Positions 18,633 through 28,197 of a DNA stretch of 64,000 nt are shown here, one piece after another (position 1 is the stretch's first letter; every line of letters begins with the position of its first letter). Made by a program: the position numbers and the translations under genes. The stretch is from Actinoplanes solisilvae. GTDB lineage: Bacteria; Actinomycetota; Actinomycetes; Mycobacteriales; Micromonosporaceae. The notes below the pieces were generated by a model. That model ran no database searches and had not been told where the DNA came from. It saw only the letters and a list, made by a program, of their open reading frames with translations. Location: the NCBI RefSeq assembly GCF_003999975.1, contig NZ_RJAC01000014.1, positions 124,001-188,000 of the forward strand, read 5' to 3'.

Positions 18633-21371
18633 CTAGCTCTCGCCGACCAGCTCGTCGCGCAACTGCCGGCGGGAGCTGACGCCCAGCTTGGTGAAGACCT
18701 TGCGCAGGTGCCATTCGACCGTGCGCGGGCTCAGGAACAGCCGCGCCCCGACCTCCGGGTTCGAGAAGCCTTCCCGCACGAGCTGGGCGATCTGGCGTTC
18801 CTGCGCGGTCAGCGCGTCGTGAGCAGAGGCTTCGACCGTACGTTTCCTCGCGACCTCGCCGGTGGCCAGCAGCTCACGCCGCGCCCGCTCGGTGAACGCC
18901 TCCATGCCCATGCCGACGAACATCTCGTGCGCGGTGCGCAGCTGTTCACGGGCCTCGGCGCGCTGCCGGTCGCGGCGCAGCCACTCGCCGTACAGCAGGT
19001 GGGCGCGGGCCAGTTCGGGGCGCAACTTCGTGCGGGCGAGGCGCTCGATGGCCGTACGGTAAAGCTCTGGATCGTCGTCGAGCAGCGCCCGGCAGCGGGC
19101 CAGGATGCCCTCGGCCCAGTCGGTGCCGCACGGCCCGGCCGACTCGGTGAGACGGTCGAGCGCGCCCCGGGCGACGTCGAGCTCGCCCACCCGTGCGGCC
19201 GCCTCGACCAGCTCGGGCAGCGCCCACTCGGACACCCAGAGCACGGCGATGCCGGTGGAGACCTGGGCCGCCGCCATCGCCTGCTGGAACCGGCCGAGCC
19301 CGTTGTTCAGCACGGCCGCCGACCACTGCGAGATCGTCACGCCGAGCGCCTCGCCGCCCGCCTCGGCCCGCTCGATCGTGCGGGCGAGCAGTTCGGAGGT
19401 CTCCGGCTCGACACCGCGCAGGGCGGTCAGGCGCAGCCGTACGTAGGGCGAGATCGGCAGGCCCAGCGCGGTCGCCACGGTCTCGGCCTCGGCGGCGATC
19501 GAGGCAGCCGCCTCGAGGTCCCCGGTGAACGAGGTCGACATGCCCGACGCCGTCAGGTCGAGCGGCAGGTGGGCCAGGGCACCGGCCGCGCGCACGACCG
19601 CGACCTGCCGGTCGGACAGCGCGCGCAGAACCTCGTCGTCCCAGATCGAGGGCGGCACGCCGTTGGCCACCCAGCCCCAGACCAGGGCGTCCCCGAGCGG
19701 CAGGTCGGCCATCAGGACCGCGGCCTGCCGCAGCACCCGGACGGCCTCCGACTTGCGGCCGATCACCATCTCGCCGTAGCCGTCGAGGATCAGGTCGAGC
19801 GCGCGCGCCGGACCCGGCCGCGGGACAAGGGCGGCCGTCGAGCGGGCGGTCGCCACCATGGTGTCGCGGTCGCCCGCCATCAGGGCCGCGCCCCACGCCA
19901 GCAGGTAGGTCTCGCGGGCCAGGTCGGTGTCGAACGGTTCCAGCCGCTGGGCCGCGGCGAGCAGGGCCTCGGGCGCCTGGTCGGTGCGGCCGGAGGCGAA
20001 CGCGATGTGGCCGCGCAGCAGCTCGGCCCGGGCCCGCGCGAACTCGTCGCCGGCGTCGCGGTGGGCCAGGTCGACCAGGCGGCGGGCGGCCTCGATGTCG
20101 CCGGCCTGCAGGGTGGCCTCGGCCGCGGCCAGGGCCCGCCCGGTGCGGAGTGGGGCGTCGACGGTGAGCTGCACCGAGCGCTGCAGGAACGCCGCCGCCG
20201 AGGCCCGGCCGCCGCGGGCCTGAGCCCGGCCGGCCGACCGTTCGAGCTCGGCCGCCACAGCCTCGTCCGGCCCGGGTGAGGCCGCCGCGCGGTGCCAGGC
20301 CCGGCGGTCCGGGTCGACCGTTTCGTCGGTGACCTCGGCCAGGGCGAGGTGCACGGCCCGGCGGCTGCGTGGCTCGGCGGCCCGATAGACGGCCGAGCGC
20401 ACGAGCGGGTGCCGGAAGGTCACGCGGGCGTGGACCGAGAGCAGCCCGTCGGTGCCCTCGGCCAGGGCAGCGGCCGGGCTGATGCCGAGCCGTTCGGCCG
20501 CCGCCCAGACCAGCCCCGGGTCGCCGAGCGGTTCGGCCGCGGCGATCAGCAGCAGCAGCCGGGTCTCGTCGGGCAGCTCGACGACGCGGTTGAGAAAGCT
20601 CTGCTCGATGCGGCCCGGCAGCGAGTCGCCGACGGGCAGCAGGCCGAGACCGCCCGCGATCTGGGTGAGCGACAGGCCGCGGGGCAGCTCGACCAGGGCG
20701 AGCGGGTTGCCGCGGGTCTCGGCCACGATGCGGTCCCGGATCGAGCGGTCCAGCCCGGCGTGGGTCAGCGAGTTCAGCAGCGCGTGGGCGTCGGCGTCGC
20801 GCAGCCCGACGACCTCCAGGTCGGGCAGCCCGAGCTGGACCGCCTCCTGGTCGCGGGTGGCGAACAGCAGCGCGACCGACTCGGCCAGCAGCCGGCGGGC
20901 GACGAAGGTGAGCGTCTGGGCCGAGGCCTTGTCGAGCCACTGCGCGTCGTCGACCAGGCAGAGCACGGGGGCGTCCTCGGAGGCCTCGGAGAGCAGGCTG
21001 AGGACGGCCAGGCCGACCAGGAAACGGTCGGGTGGCGTGCCGGTGCGCAGGCCGAGCACGATCTCGAGGGCGTTGCGCTGCGGTTCGGGCAGGCGGGGCA
21101 ACAGGTCGAGCAGCGGGGAGCAGAGCTGGTGCAGGGCGGCGAAGGCCAGTTCCATCTCCGACTCGACACCGGCCGCGCGCAGAACCCGGATGCCGGTGGT
21201 GTCGCGCCGCGCGTAGTCGAGCAGCACGGTCTTGCCGACCCCCGGGGCGCCGTGGAACACCAGGACACGGCTCTCCCCCGACCGCACGGCCGCGATCATC
21301 CGGTCGATCGCGGCGCACTCCCGCTGTCGTCCGAGCAGCTCGGTCCCGCGTTTCGTGATCTCCACCCCCAC
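18633..21371 (-). CDS. LAL-type LuxR transcriptional regulator (large ATPase)
   Basis: 912 residues. N-terminal AAA/STAND ATPase: LLGRQREC, Walker A GAPGVGKT (residues 41-48), Walker B LCLVDDAQWLD; then a long helical, TPR-like region of about 500 residues; then a LuxR helix-turn-helix at the C-terminus (LTAQERQIAQLVREGFSNPEVG, LSPRTVEWHLRKVFTKLGVSSR, shown in part). LAL regulators activate pathway genes in response to ATP and a ligand. It is highly similar in layout and sequence to the broken copy at 55123-57923. It diverges from the GGDEF-EAL gene. GTG 21371 or GTG 21365 may be the start. Confidence 0.9.
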   Translation of the reverse strand: MGVEITKRGTELLGRQRECAAIDRMIAAVRSGESRVLVFHGAPGVGKTVLLDYARRDTTGIRVLRAAGVESEMELAFAALHQLCSPLLDLLPRLPEPQRNALEIVLGLRTGTPPDRFLVGLAVLSLLSEASEDAPVLCLVDDAQWLDKASAQTLTFVARRLLAESVALLFATRDQEAVQLGLPDLEVVGLRDADAHALLNSLTHAGLDRSIRDRIVAETRGNPLALVELPRGLSLTQIAGGLGLLPVGDSLPGRIEQSFLNRVVELPDETRLLLLIAAAEPLGDPGLVWAAAERLGISPAAALAEGTDGLLSVHARVTFRHPLVRSAVYRAAEPRSRRAVHLALAEVTDETVDPDRRAWHRAAASPGPDEAVAAELERSAGRAQARGGRASAAAFLQRSVQLTVDAPLRTGRALAAAEATLQAGDIEAARRLVDLAHRDAGDEFARARAELLRGHIAFASGRTDQAPEALLAAAQRLEPFDTDLARETYLLAWGAALMAGDRDTMVATARSTAALVPRPGPARALDLILDGYGEMVIGRKSEAVRVLRQAAVLMADLPLGDALVWGWVANGVPPSIWDDEVLRALSDRQVAVVRAAGALAHLPLDLTASGMSTSFTGDLEAAASIAAEAETVATALGLPISPYVRLRLTALRGVEPETSELLARTIERAEAGGEALGVTISQWSAAVLNNGLGRFQQAMAAAQVSTGIAVLWVSEWALPELVEAAARVGELDVARGALDRLTESAGPCGTDWAEGILARCRALLDDDPELYRTAIERLARTKLRPELARAHLLYGEWLRRDRQRAEAREQLRTAHEMFVGMGMEAFTERARRELLATGEVARKRTVEASAHDALTAQERQIAQLVREGFSNPEVGARLFLSPRTVEWHLRKVFTKLGVSSRRQLRDELVGES

Positions 21372-21518
21372 CAGGCGTCGAGGTCATCGTGATTCATTTC
21401 CGGGCGCAAGAGAAGGGCCGAAGCGAGTTGTCCGACGTTGGGCGGATCACTCGGACGACGTACGAAATTTCGGACATTTCGGTGCGTTCGGGCGCTCACC
21501 TCGGCCGCCGAATTGCCG

Positions 21519-23804
21519 ATGGGTAAGAGCGTGCCAGCCACCCCCGGTCACCCGCCGCTCTTCGCCGACCGGGCGTTCCAGATCGTCACTGCATTGATGA
21601 CAATCAATGTTTTCGCGTTCCTGCTGCAGGAGCACGTCGGCCGGCTGTGGCCGTCACCGGTGAACTGGCTGCTGGTGATCGCGGTCATCATCCCGACCAC
21701 GGCGCTCTGCCGCCGCGTCGGCACCGATCCGGCCTCCGCTCCCGCCGTACGCCGCTACTGGCGTACGGCCGAGGTCGGCACTGTTCTCTTCATCGTCGTC
21801 ATCAGTCTGCGCATCCTGAGCGAGCTGGGCGCCGGGACCTGGTTCCTGCCGGCGTCGGTGGTGCTGCACGTCATCGCCGGCCTCGTGCTGACCTGGCCGC
21901 TGGTCGGGCTGCCGTTCAGCGCCCGCGACCGGGCCCGCAAGGTGGGGGTCTGGCTCGATCTGGGCACCCTGTCGGGCGCGGCCGGGCTGCTGATCTGGCA
22001 CTTCGTGGCCTCCGAGCAGTTCATCGGCGGCCAGGTCACCCTGCCCCGGGTGGTCGCCGCGGTGGTGATCATGGGCGCCGGGCTCAACCTGGTCTACTTG
22101 GGCGCCAAGGTGGTGCTCGCCGGGGTCGAGACGTTCGCGCGGCGCGGGCTGTACTGGATCGGCGCGTCGGCCCTGATCGGCGCGCTCGGCTCGGCGATCA
22201 GCTTCCTGCACCCCTACCAGCCACAGGGCAACCTGCTGGTGCTGGTGCTGCCGTTCGCGGCGTACGCGGCCGCGGTCGGCGCCCGCGTGCAGGTGGTGGA
22301 GACGGCGACTCAAGCGAGGCGGGCGCCGCGGGGTTACAGCCTGATGCCGTACGTGGCCATCGCGACGGTCGATGCCATGGTGGTTTATCACAACGTCTGG
22401 GACACCGGTGACGGCCTGCTGATCGACGGTGTCGCGGTCGTGCTGACCGCGCTCGTGGTCATCCGCCAGCTGATCGCCTTCCGGCAGAACGACGCCCTGC
22501 TCGCCCGCATCGGCCTGCAGGAGAAACGGTTCCGCCACGAGGCGACCCACGACGCGCTGACCGGCCTGGCCAACCGGACACTGTTCAACGAGCGGGTCAC
22601 CGCGGCCGCGAACGACGCCGGCCCGGACGAATTGGTCAGCATCGTGCTGATCGACCTGGACGACTTCAAGATCGTCAACGACACGCTCGGGCACGCCACC
22701 GGCGACGCCCTGCTGGTGCACGTAGCCGAGCGGATGCAGGCAGCCGTGCGCTCGGCCGACACGGTCGCCCGGCTGGGTGGCGACGAGTTCGCCATCCTCT
22801 TCAAAGGCGTCGAAGGCACGGACGTGGAGGGGACGCTGACCCGGATCGCGGCCGCCCTGCTCGCACCGGCCCTGATCGACGGGGAACCGATGACCGTGCG
22901 GGCCAGCTTCGGCGTGGTCGACGGCCGCAGCGGGGACGACGCCGGCGACCTGATGCGCCGCGCGGACATCGCGATGTACGAGGCGAAGGAGCGCGGCGAG
23001 GGCGGCTACGAGCGATACCAGCCGGGCATGGAGACCCGTGGCGCCGAACGCAGCCGCCGGGCCGCCGCGCTGCGCGCAGCCATCCTCGAGGACCAGCTGG
23101 TGGTGTTCTTCCAGCCGGTGGTGACCCTGCCGGACGGACGCATCACCGGGGCCGAGGCACTCGTGCGGTGGCAGCACCCGATCGAAGGCCTGCTCGGGCC
23201 CGGCGCCTTCATCGACGTCGCCGAGCAGACCGGCCTGATCGTGCCGCTCGGCACCTGGGTGCTGCGCGCGGCGACCCGCGAGGCGGCGAGCTGGCCGGGC
23301 GAGCTGACGGTGGCGGTGAACGTGTCGGCTCGCCAGCTCGGCGACGCGGGCTTCCCGGCCGTGGTGGCGGCGGCACTGCGCGAGAGCGGGCTGCCGCCCC
23401 ACCGCCTGACCGTCGAGATCACCGAATCGGTCGCGGTCGGCGGCGGGGCGACTACCGAGAACCTCCAAGGGCTTCGGGACCTGGGCGTACGGCTGTCGCT
23501 GGACGACTTCGGCACCGGGGCGTCGACGCTCAGCCTGCTCGCGACGTGCCCCGTGCACCAGATCAAGCTCGACCGCTCGTTCATCCCCGACGGCGGCTCG
23601 GACGCGATCGCCGACGCGGTGCTGCGGATGGCGCGGGCGTTCGCACTGGAGGCGGTGGCCGAGGGCGTGGAGACGGCGGAGCAGGCGGCCCGGCTGACCC
23701 GGCTGGGCTACGAACGGGCCCAGGGCTTCCACTTCGCGCGGCCGATGAGCGCGGCCGCCCTACGCGAACGCCTCGAAACAGCCGCGGCCGTCGCGGCGCG
23801 GTAG
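21519..23804 (+). CDS. Membrane-bound GGDEF-EAL protein (c-di-GMP synthesis/degradation)
   Basis: 761 residues. The N-terminal third has about eight to ten membrane helices without a recognised sensor domain. The GGDEF domain follows (HDALTGLANRTLF; intact active-site RLGGDEFAI near residue 418), then the EAL domain (intact EAL in GAEALVRW near 545, DDFGTGAST, and EGVETAEQA). Both catalytic motifs look complete, so it could be bifunctional, with one domain possibly regulatory. It sets c-di-GMP, which in actinomycetes controls development through BldD and other effectors. ATG 21519 places a short polar segment before helix 1; an upstream GTG at 21438 is less likely. Confidence 0.9.
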   Translation: MGKSVPATPGHPPLFADRAFQIVTALMTINVFAFLLQEHVGRLWPSPVNWLLVIAVIIPTTALCRRVGTDPASAPAVRRYWRTAEVGTVLFIVVISLRILSELGAGTWFLPASVVLHVIAGLVLTWPLVGLPFSARDRARKVGVWLDLGTLSGAAGLLIWHFVASEQFIGGQVTLPRVVAAVVIMGAGLNLVYLGAKVVLAGVETFARRGLYWIGASALIGALGSAISFLHPYQPQGNLLVLVLPFAAYAAAVGARVQVVETATQARRAPRGYSLMPYVAIATVDAMVVYHNVWDTGDGLLIDGVAVVLTALVVIRQLIAFRQNDALLARIGLQEKRFRHEATHDALTGLANRTLFNERVTAAANDAGPDELVSIVLIDLDDFKIVNDTLGHATGDALLVHVAERMQAAVRSADTVARLGGDEFAILFKGVEGTDVEGTLTRIAAALLAPALIDGEPMTVRASFGVVDGRSGDDAGDLMRRADIAMYEAKERGEGGYERYQPGMETRGAERSRRAAALRAAILEDQLVVFFQPVVTLPDGRITGAEALVRWQHPIEGLLGPGAFIDVAEQTGLIVPLGTWVLRAATREAASWPGELTVAVNVSARQLGDAGFPAVVAAALRESGLPPHRLTVEITESVAVGGGATTENLQGLRDLGVRLSLDDFGTGASTLSLLATCPVHQIKLDRSFIPDGGSDAIADAVLRMARAFALEAVAEGVETAEQAARLTRLGYERAQGFHFARPMSAAALRERLETAAAVAAR

Positions 23805-23840
23805 TGCGAGTCAGGTGCTGAGCCTGCCGTGTCCGGCCTT

Positions 23841-23876
23841 GCCGCTCCCGTCGCCGCTCCCGTCGCCGCTCCCGGT
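23841..23876. repeat. 12-bp tandem repeat, three copies
   Basis: GCCGCTCCCGTC occurs at 23841-23852 and 23853-23864, and again with two end changes at 23865-23876. It sits in the 85-bp gap between two convergent genes. Probably slippage-derived; no function seen. Confidence 0.6.
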
Positions 23877-23889
23877 TCGTCCTGGACCG

Positions 23890-24165
23890 TCAGGCGCCCA
23901 GGCCGACGGTGATTTTCCATTCCCTCAGCTCGCGGTCCTTGGTCACGTCGTGGCGGGTGTAGGGGTCCTGCTCGACGAGCGCCTGCGCCGCCTCCAGGTC
24001 GGGCGCGGTGAAGACGATGATGCCGCCGCTGAGGTCGGCCAGCGGGCCGGCCAACAAGAGCGAACCCTCCGCCTGCAGCTTGCCCAGGTGCTCCAGGTGC
24101 TCGGGGCGCCGCTCGGCGCGTTCCGGGGTGTCGTTGTATCCGTACGAGAGAACGAAGTGCGGCAT
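23890..24165 (-). CDS. YciI-family protein
   Basis: 91 residues: MPHFVLSYGYND, RPEHLEHLGKLQAEGSLLLAG, and GGIIVFTAPDLEAAQALVEQD, with a DPYTRHDV segment. This is the ferredoxin-like YciI/DGPF fold, often found as a small hydrolase- or lyase-like component in catabolic clusters. The ATG at 24165 shares its A with the TAA of the upstream amidohydrolase, so it is translationally coupled and is the last gene of the molybdenum hydroxylase operon. Chemical role not known. Confidence 0.85.
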   Translation of the reverse strand: MPHFVLSYGYNDTPERAERRPEHLEHLGKLQAEGSLLLAGPLADLSGGIIVFTAPDLEAAQALVEQDPYTRHDVTKDRELREWKITVGLGA

Positions 24166-25082
24166 TACTGAACCCTTTCCTGGTTTCCGATTCCGTAGAC
24201 CCGGCGGGCCGTACGGGAGAAGACATCGACCTGTTCGTCGTCGGACCGATGCCGCAGAGCATGCCGCCAGGCGTCGGTCAGTTCGGCGGCGGTTGTCCAC
24301 AGGGTCTCGACCGGAAGGTTCGTCCCGAACATCGCCCGGCTCGACCCGAACTGCTCGAGAACCTCGTCAGCGACCAGCCGGATCAGCTCCGGATCGACGC
24401 GATGCACGAAGGTTCCCTGCCCGGTCAGCTTGACGATCACGTTCGGAAAGGCGGCGAGCTCACGCAGCCCGGCACGCCACCCGGCGACGACGCCGGCATC
24501 CGTGTGGTCGGTGAGCATCCCCGCGTGGACCAGCACGAACGTCACGCCGGGATGCTCGGCGACGAGAGCGGCCGCGTCGTGCATCTGCCCGGAGAACACC
24601 TGCAGCTCGAACAGCCAGCCGAGGTCTTCAAGGGCGGCGATGTTCGCGCGGAACACCGGGTCCTTCATCCGGTCGGGCGCATCGGCGAAACGGAACTCCG
24701 GACGCTCGTGCCAGTGAAGCTGCAGCCGGGTGCCGACCACGAGAGAACTGATCGCCTGCTGCGTCCGCATGACCTCGACCGCGTTCTCGACGAACAGGTC
24801 CGCACACCCGACCACGGCCATCGGCCAGCCGGTGCGCTCATGCACCCCCGCGATCCAGCGGACCTCGTCGACCACGCGGTCTATCGGCCAGTTCGGCTGC
24901 ACGTAGACCGACGCGCCGATGCCGGCCGAGCTCGCATCGCTGACGTATTCGTCGATCAGGTAGTCACGCCTAATCGGCTCGTAGGGCCCGAAGATCCGCG
25001 GCACCATCGGCCCGGACAGCCACGGCATGTCCGCCTGCCGCCAGACGTGGTGATGCGAGTCAACGATGTCACCCGCGTACAT
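24165..25082 (-). CDS. Amidohydrolase-2 family metal-dependent hydrolase (COG3618-like)
   Basis: 305 residues. It opens with VDSHHHVWR (the HxH metal-ligand strand of the TIM barrel), then SVYVQPNWP, LVVGTRLQLHWHE, FELQVFSGQM, FVLVHAGMLTDH and the final barrel strand RAMFGTNLPVE. This is the group that includes fuconolactonase and pyrone/lactone hydrolases, which open lactone or cyclic amide rings or decarboxylate. Inside the molybdenum hydroxylase operon it may process the hydroxylated product. The first 14 bp overlap the VWA gene. The substrate is inferred only from context. Confidence 0.8.
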   Translation of the reverse strand: MYAGDIVDSHHHVWRQADMPWLSGPMVPRIFGPYEPIRRDYLIDEYVSDASSAGIGASVYVQPNWPIDRVVDEVRWIAGVHERTGWPMAVVGCADLFVENAVEVMRTQQAISSLVVGTRLQLHWHERPEFRFADAPDRMKDPVFRANIAALEDLGWLFELQVFSGQMHDAAALVAEHPGVTFVLVHAGMLTDHTDAGVVAGWRAGLRELAAFPNVIVKLTGQGTFVHRVDPELIRLVADEVLEQFGSSRAMFGTNLPVETLWTTAAELTDAWRHALRHRSDDEQVDVFSRTARRVYGIGNQERVQ

Positions 25083-26325
25083 GGGCCTCTCCTCCAGTCG
25101 TCAGGTTTCCGGCCGAACTTTCCCGTACGGCGGTGGGCGCGCTCTCGAGTCGCGGCGTGGCGGCAAGCCCGGCTCCGAGGTCCCGGACCGCGGTGAGCGC
25201 GGTCACGAGGTCCCGGACCCCGGTCAGCGCGTCGAGGTCCGGGTGCACCGCGGACATCGCCCGGGTCAGCGGTTGGTAGCTGGGATCGCAGGCGAGCGGT
25301 GACCACCAGTTCAACCGGTGCGAGAGTCGCGACAGCCGGCGCGTGGCGTCGACCATCGCCGTGGGGTCGCCGCGTTCGAGCCCGTCGGAGAGGACGAGCA
25401 CGAGCGCTCCCCGGGCCATGGTCACGAAGCGCGCGTTGTCCAGGAACGTCCGCAGGCTCGCACCGATCTGCGTCCCGCCCTCGGCGTCCAGCACCAGCCG
25501 AGCCAGCGCGGCCAACGCGACATCGACGTCCGGGGCCCGCAGCGCCGAGGTCACCCGGGTGAGCCGCGTGCCGAACGTGAAGACCTCCGCACACCGGCAG
25601 GTGGCGACCACCGTGTGGGCGAACCGCAGGTAGTCCGCGCTGTACTGCTTCATCGACCCGGAAACGTCGACGAGCACCAGCACACGGCGCTCATGCAGAG
25701 GCCGGTGCCGCCAGAACAGCCGCACAATCTCCCCCCGCGTACGCCGTGACGCGTGGTAGGTCGATCGCAGGTCGAGTTGGCGGCGGCCCCCCGGCTGACT
25801 TCGCCGTGAACGTGTCCGGGGCACAGCCCGGCTCAGCTCGCCGCAGAGCTGCCGCATCACCTCGCGCGCACGGTCCTCGGTAGCGGCGAACCGCACGACC
25901 GCTTCGGGACTGACCCGTCCCGCCGCCAGCCCGGACCGTCCACCCTGCTCCAAAAGGGCATCGCTGGTCTCGCTGTCGCCCGGAACCCCGGTCGGCTCCT
26001 CCCCCTCGGCCGGCGACGTCTCGACCGCTTCTTCGGTGACGACAACCGCATCGGCCGCGATACCGAAGAACCGCTCGAACACCTCGTCGTAGACAGCGCG
26101 ATCGAGCTCCGACGTCAGCAACGTCGCGACCCCGATCCAGTAGAGCTGCCCCGTGACGGCCGGCCGCAGAACCTCAATACCGGCAAAGAAGTCGACCTGC
26201 TTGTTGACCGGAACGGCAAGCCCTCGCGCCCGCAGCCCACGCAGAAATCCAACCAGGTGATCCTCAGCCCGCTCCACAACCGACGGATCCAGCCCGGGCG
26301 GCCGGCTCGGGTCAGGCGGGGTCAT
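25069..26325 (-). CDS. VWA-domain protein, CoxE-like
   Basis: 418 residues. The C-terminal half is a von Willebrand A domain with the MIDAS motif in VDVSGSMKQYS (D-x-S-x-S) and the later VLSDGLERGDP. The N-terminal half (FLRGLRARGLAVPVNKQVDFF) matches the CoxE family. In carbon-monoxide dehydrogenase operons CoxE, with the MoxR ATPase CoxD, is needed to mature the molybdenum-copper site. Here it follows the MoxR gene (14-bp overlap) in another molybdenum hydroxylase operon, so an assembly role is likely. Residues 110-130 are acidic and may be a flexible linker. Confidence 0.85.
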   Translation of the reverse strand: MTPPDPSRPPGLDPSVVERAEDHLVGFLRGLRARGLAVPVNKQVDFFAGIEVLRPAVTGQLYWIGVATLLTSELDRAVYDEVFERFFGIAADAVVVTEEAVETSPAEGEEPTGVPGDSETSDALLEQGGRSGLAAGRVSPEAVVRFAATEDRAREVMRQLCGELSRAVPRTRSRRSQPGGRRQLDLRSTYHASRRTRGEIVRLFWRHRPLHERRVLVLVDVSGSMKQYSADYLRFAHTVVATCRCAEVFTFGTRLTRVTSALRAPDVDVALAALARLVLDAEGGTQIGASLRTFLDNARFVTMARGALVLVLSDGLERGDPTAMVDATRRLSRLSHRLNWWSPLACDPSYQPLTRAMSAVHPDLDALTGVRDLVTALTAVRDLGAGLAATPRLESAPTAVRESSAGNLTTGGEAHVRG

Positions 26326-27181
26326 CGGGGAAGACCTCGCCGGCGTGCGCCAGGACCAGCGCTACGTCTTCCTCGTTCTTCAAAACCAGGCCCAGCGATG
26401 CTTTCAGTGCATCGACCGTGTCCGCGCCTTCGGACTCGAGGGCCTGTGATCCATGCGCCCAGGCTATGGCCTCGGCGATGCCGGGACGCTTCAGCGGACC
26501 CAGGGAACGGATCACGTTGACCGAGTGCACCAGACGCGCCGCGCTGCGGGCGCTGAGGCCGGGTGCCTGGGCCTCGACGATCGTGCGTTCGCGCTCCGGG
26601 CCGGGGAACGGGATCCAATGATAGAGGCAGCGTCGTTTGAGCGCGTCGTGCAGTTCGCGGGTGCGGTTCGAGGTGAGCACCACCAGCGGGGGCACGGCGG
26701 CCGCGATGGTGCCGATCTCGGGGATCGTGATCTGGAAGCCGTCGAGGAATTCCAGCAGGAAGGCCTCGAACTCGCTGTCGGCACGGTCGATCTCGTCGAG
26801 CAGCAGCACGGCGCCGGCCCGGCTGCGAAGCGACCGTAGCAGGGGTCGTTCGAGGAGGAACTCGCCCGCGTACAGATTGGGGACCGGGACGCCTTGCACC
26901 TCGGCGGCCCGCAGGCTCAGCAACTGCTTGGGATAGTCCCACTCATAGAGCACCTGCGATGCGTCAATACCTTCATAGCATTGAAGACGGATCAGATCGC
27001 GTCCGAGAGCATCGGCCAGCACGTGCGAGATCTGCGTCTTGCCGACGCCGGGCTCGCCCTCGAGCAGCAGTGGGCGGCCGAGCGCGATCGCCAGGCGTAC
27101 GGCGGTGAGCAGGCCCTCGTCAGCGAAGTAGCGACGGTGCTCCAACTGCCGGCTGAGGGTGTCGCGGTCCGGAAGCATCAT
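26312..27181 (-). CDS. MoxR-family AAA ATPase, CoxD-like
   Basis: 289 residues. Walker A is GEPGVGKTQ, Walker B LLLDEIDRAD, sensor 1 VVLTSNRTRELHDAL, with the arginine finger region at LKRRCLYHWIPFP. The segment RLQCYEGIDASQVLYEWDY is typical of the CoxD branch of MoxR chaperones. These ATPases remodel a metalloenzyme with a VWA partner, which is encoded next. The start at 27181 gives the ATGA overlap with the upstream gene; a second ATG at 27178 is equally readable. Reading further upstream only reproduces the antisense frame of the hydroxylase gene. Confidence 0.9.
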   Translation of the reverse strand: MMLPDRDTLSRQLEHRRYFADEGLLTAVRLAIALGRPLLLEGEPGVGKTQISHVLADALGRDLIRLQCYEGIDASQVLYEWDYPKQLLSLRAAEVQGVPVPNLYAGEFLLERPLLRSLRSRAGAVLLLDEIDRADSEFEAFLLEFLDGFQITIPEIGTIAAAVPPLVVLTSNRTRELHDALKRRCLYHWIPFPGPERERTIVEAQAPGLSARSAARLVHSVNVIRSLGPLKRPGIAEAIAWAHGSQALESEGADTVDALKASLGLVLKNEEDVALVLAHAGEVFPDDPA

Positions 27182-28197
27182 GCACTGAGAGCATCGTCGC
27201 GCCGGGCATCGATACCGCGAAGGACCGACTCCGGGGTGAACGGCATCGTGGTCAGCCGCACTCCACAAGCGTCGAAGATGGCGTTCGCGATGGCCGGGAT
27301 CGGCGCGTTGGCGGTCATCTCGCCGATGCCCTTCGCGCCGAACGGCCCGTTCGACGCCGGCCGCTCGAGGATCACGCTGGTCTGCACCGGGATCTCGGCG
27401 GGGCCGGGCATGAGATATTCGCTGAAGTCGACCGGACCGTGGTCGCGCGATGCGGGATAGTACGGCTCGGTCGATTCGAAGATGGCATGCGAGACGCCCA
27501 TCCACGCGCCGCCCTCGATCTGCTGGGCTACCATCCCGGGGTTGAGTGCACGCCCGATCTCGTACGTGTTGTGCAGGCTGAGCACGGTGACCACGCCGGT
27601 CTCGTCGTCCACTTCGACCTCGGCAACGGTGCACGCGTGGGCCTGGCACGAGTCCGGGTCCATCTCGCCGGTCTCCGGCACCGGATAGTTGCGCTCCTTG
27701 AGATAGATGCCCCGGCCCGAGATGCTCTTGCCCTGTTTGAAGTGGGCGGCCAGCGCGACCTCGGAGATGTGGATCTTCGTTTCCGGGCTGCCCTTGAGCC
27801 GCACGTAGCCCGTACCGTCGGTCTCCAGATCGCCCGCGTCGACCTCGAGCTCCTCGGCCGCCACGTCCAGCATCACCTCGCGCGCCTCGCGAGCAGCCAT
27901 GATCACCGCGTTGCCGACGCGGTGGGTTCCCCGGCTGGCGAACGTGCCCATGCAGTGTGGACCGGTGTCGGTGTCCGCGGTGTCGATGATGACGTTCTCC
28001 ATCGGCATGCCCAGCGTCTCCGCCGCGCACTGGGCCACGACGGTCTTGAGCCCCTGACCGAGATCGACCGACGACAGACTGACGACGAACCCGCCCATCG
28101 TCGTCGCGTGAATCAACGCCTGCGACGGGTCACCACCGAGATTCATACCCGTGGGGTAGTTGACGGACGCGTACCCCCGACCACGCAGCAGCGTCAT
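27178..28197 (-). CDS. Molybdenum hydroxylase large subunit, C-terminal part (NdhM-like)
   Basis: 339 residues equal to the second molybdopterin-binding half of xanthine dehydrogenase/aldehyde oxidase large subunits. It has VDLGQGLKTVVAQ, TADTDTGPHCMGTFASRGTH, a central insertion, ALNPGMVAQQIEGGAWMG and the catalytic-glutamate motif NGPFGAKGIGE. The N-terminal half is a separate gene just upstream, overlapping by 4 bp. Such a two-piece large subunit is known from nicotinate dehydrogenase of Eubacterium barkeri (NdhL and NdhM). The reading frame is clean and has its own ATG, so this is a stable split, not decay. Confidence 0.88.
   Translation of the reverse strand: MTLLRGRGYASVNYPTGMNLGGDPSQALIHATTMGGFVVSLSSVDLGQGLKTVVAQCAAETLGMPMENVIIDTADTDTGPHCMGTFASRGTHRVGNAVIMAAREAREVMLDVAAEELEVDAGDLETDGTGYVRLKGSPETKIHISEVALAAHFKQGKSISGRGIYLKERNYPVPETGEMDPDSCQAHACTVAEVEVDDETGVVTVLSLHNTYEIGRALNPGMVAQQIEGGAWMGVSHAIFESTEPYYPASRDHGPVDFSEYLMPGPAEIPVQTSVILERPASNGPFGAKGIGEMTANAPIPAIANAIFDACGVRLTTMPFTPESVLRGIDARRDDALSA

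Noticed and set aside
26312..28030. 572-codon reading of the MoxR gene
   Set aside because: The extra N-terminus is an alternate frame of the hydroxylase subunit; the ATGA overlap at 27181 gives the natural start.
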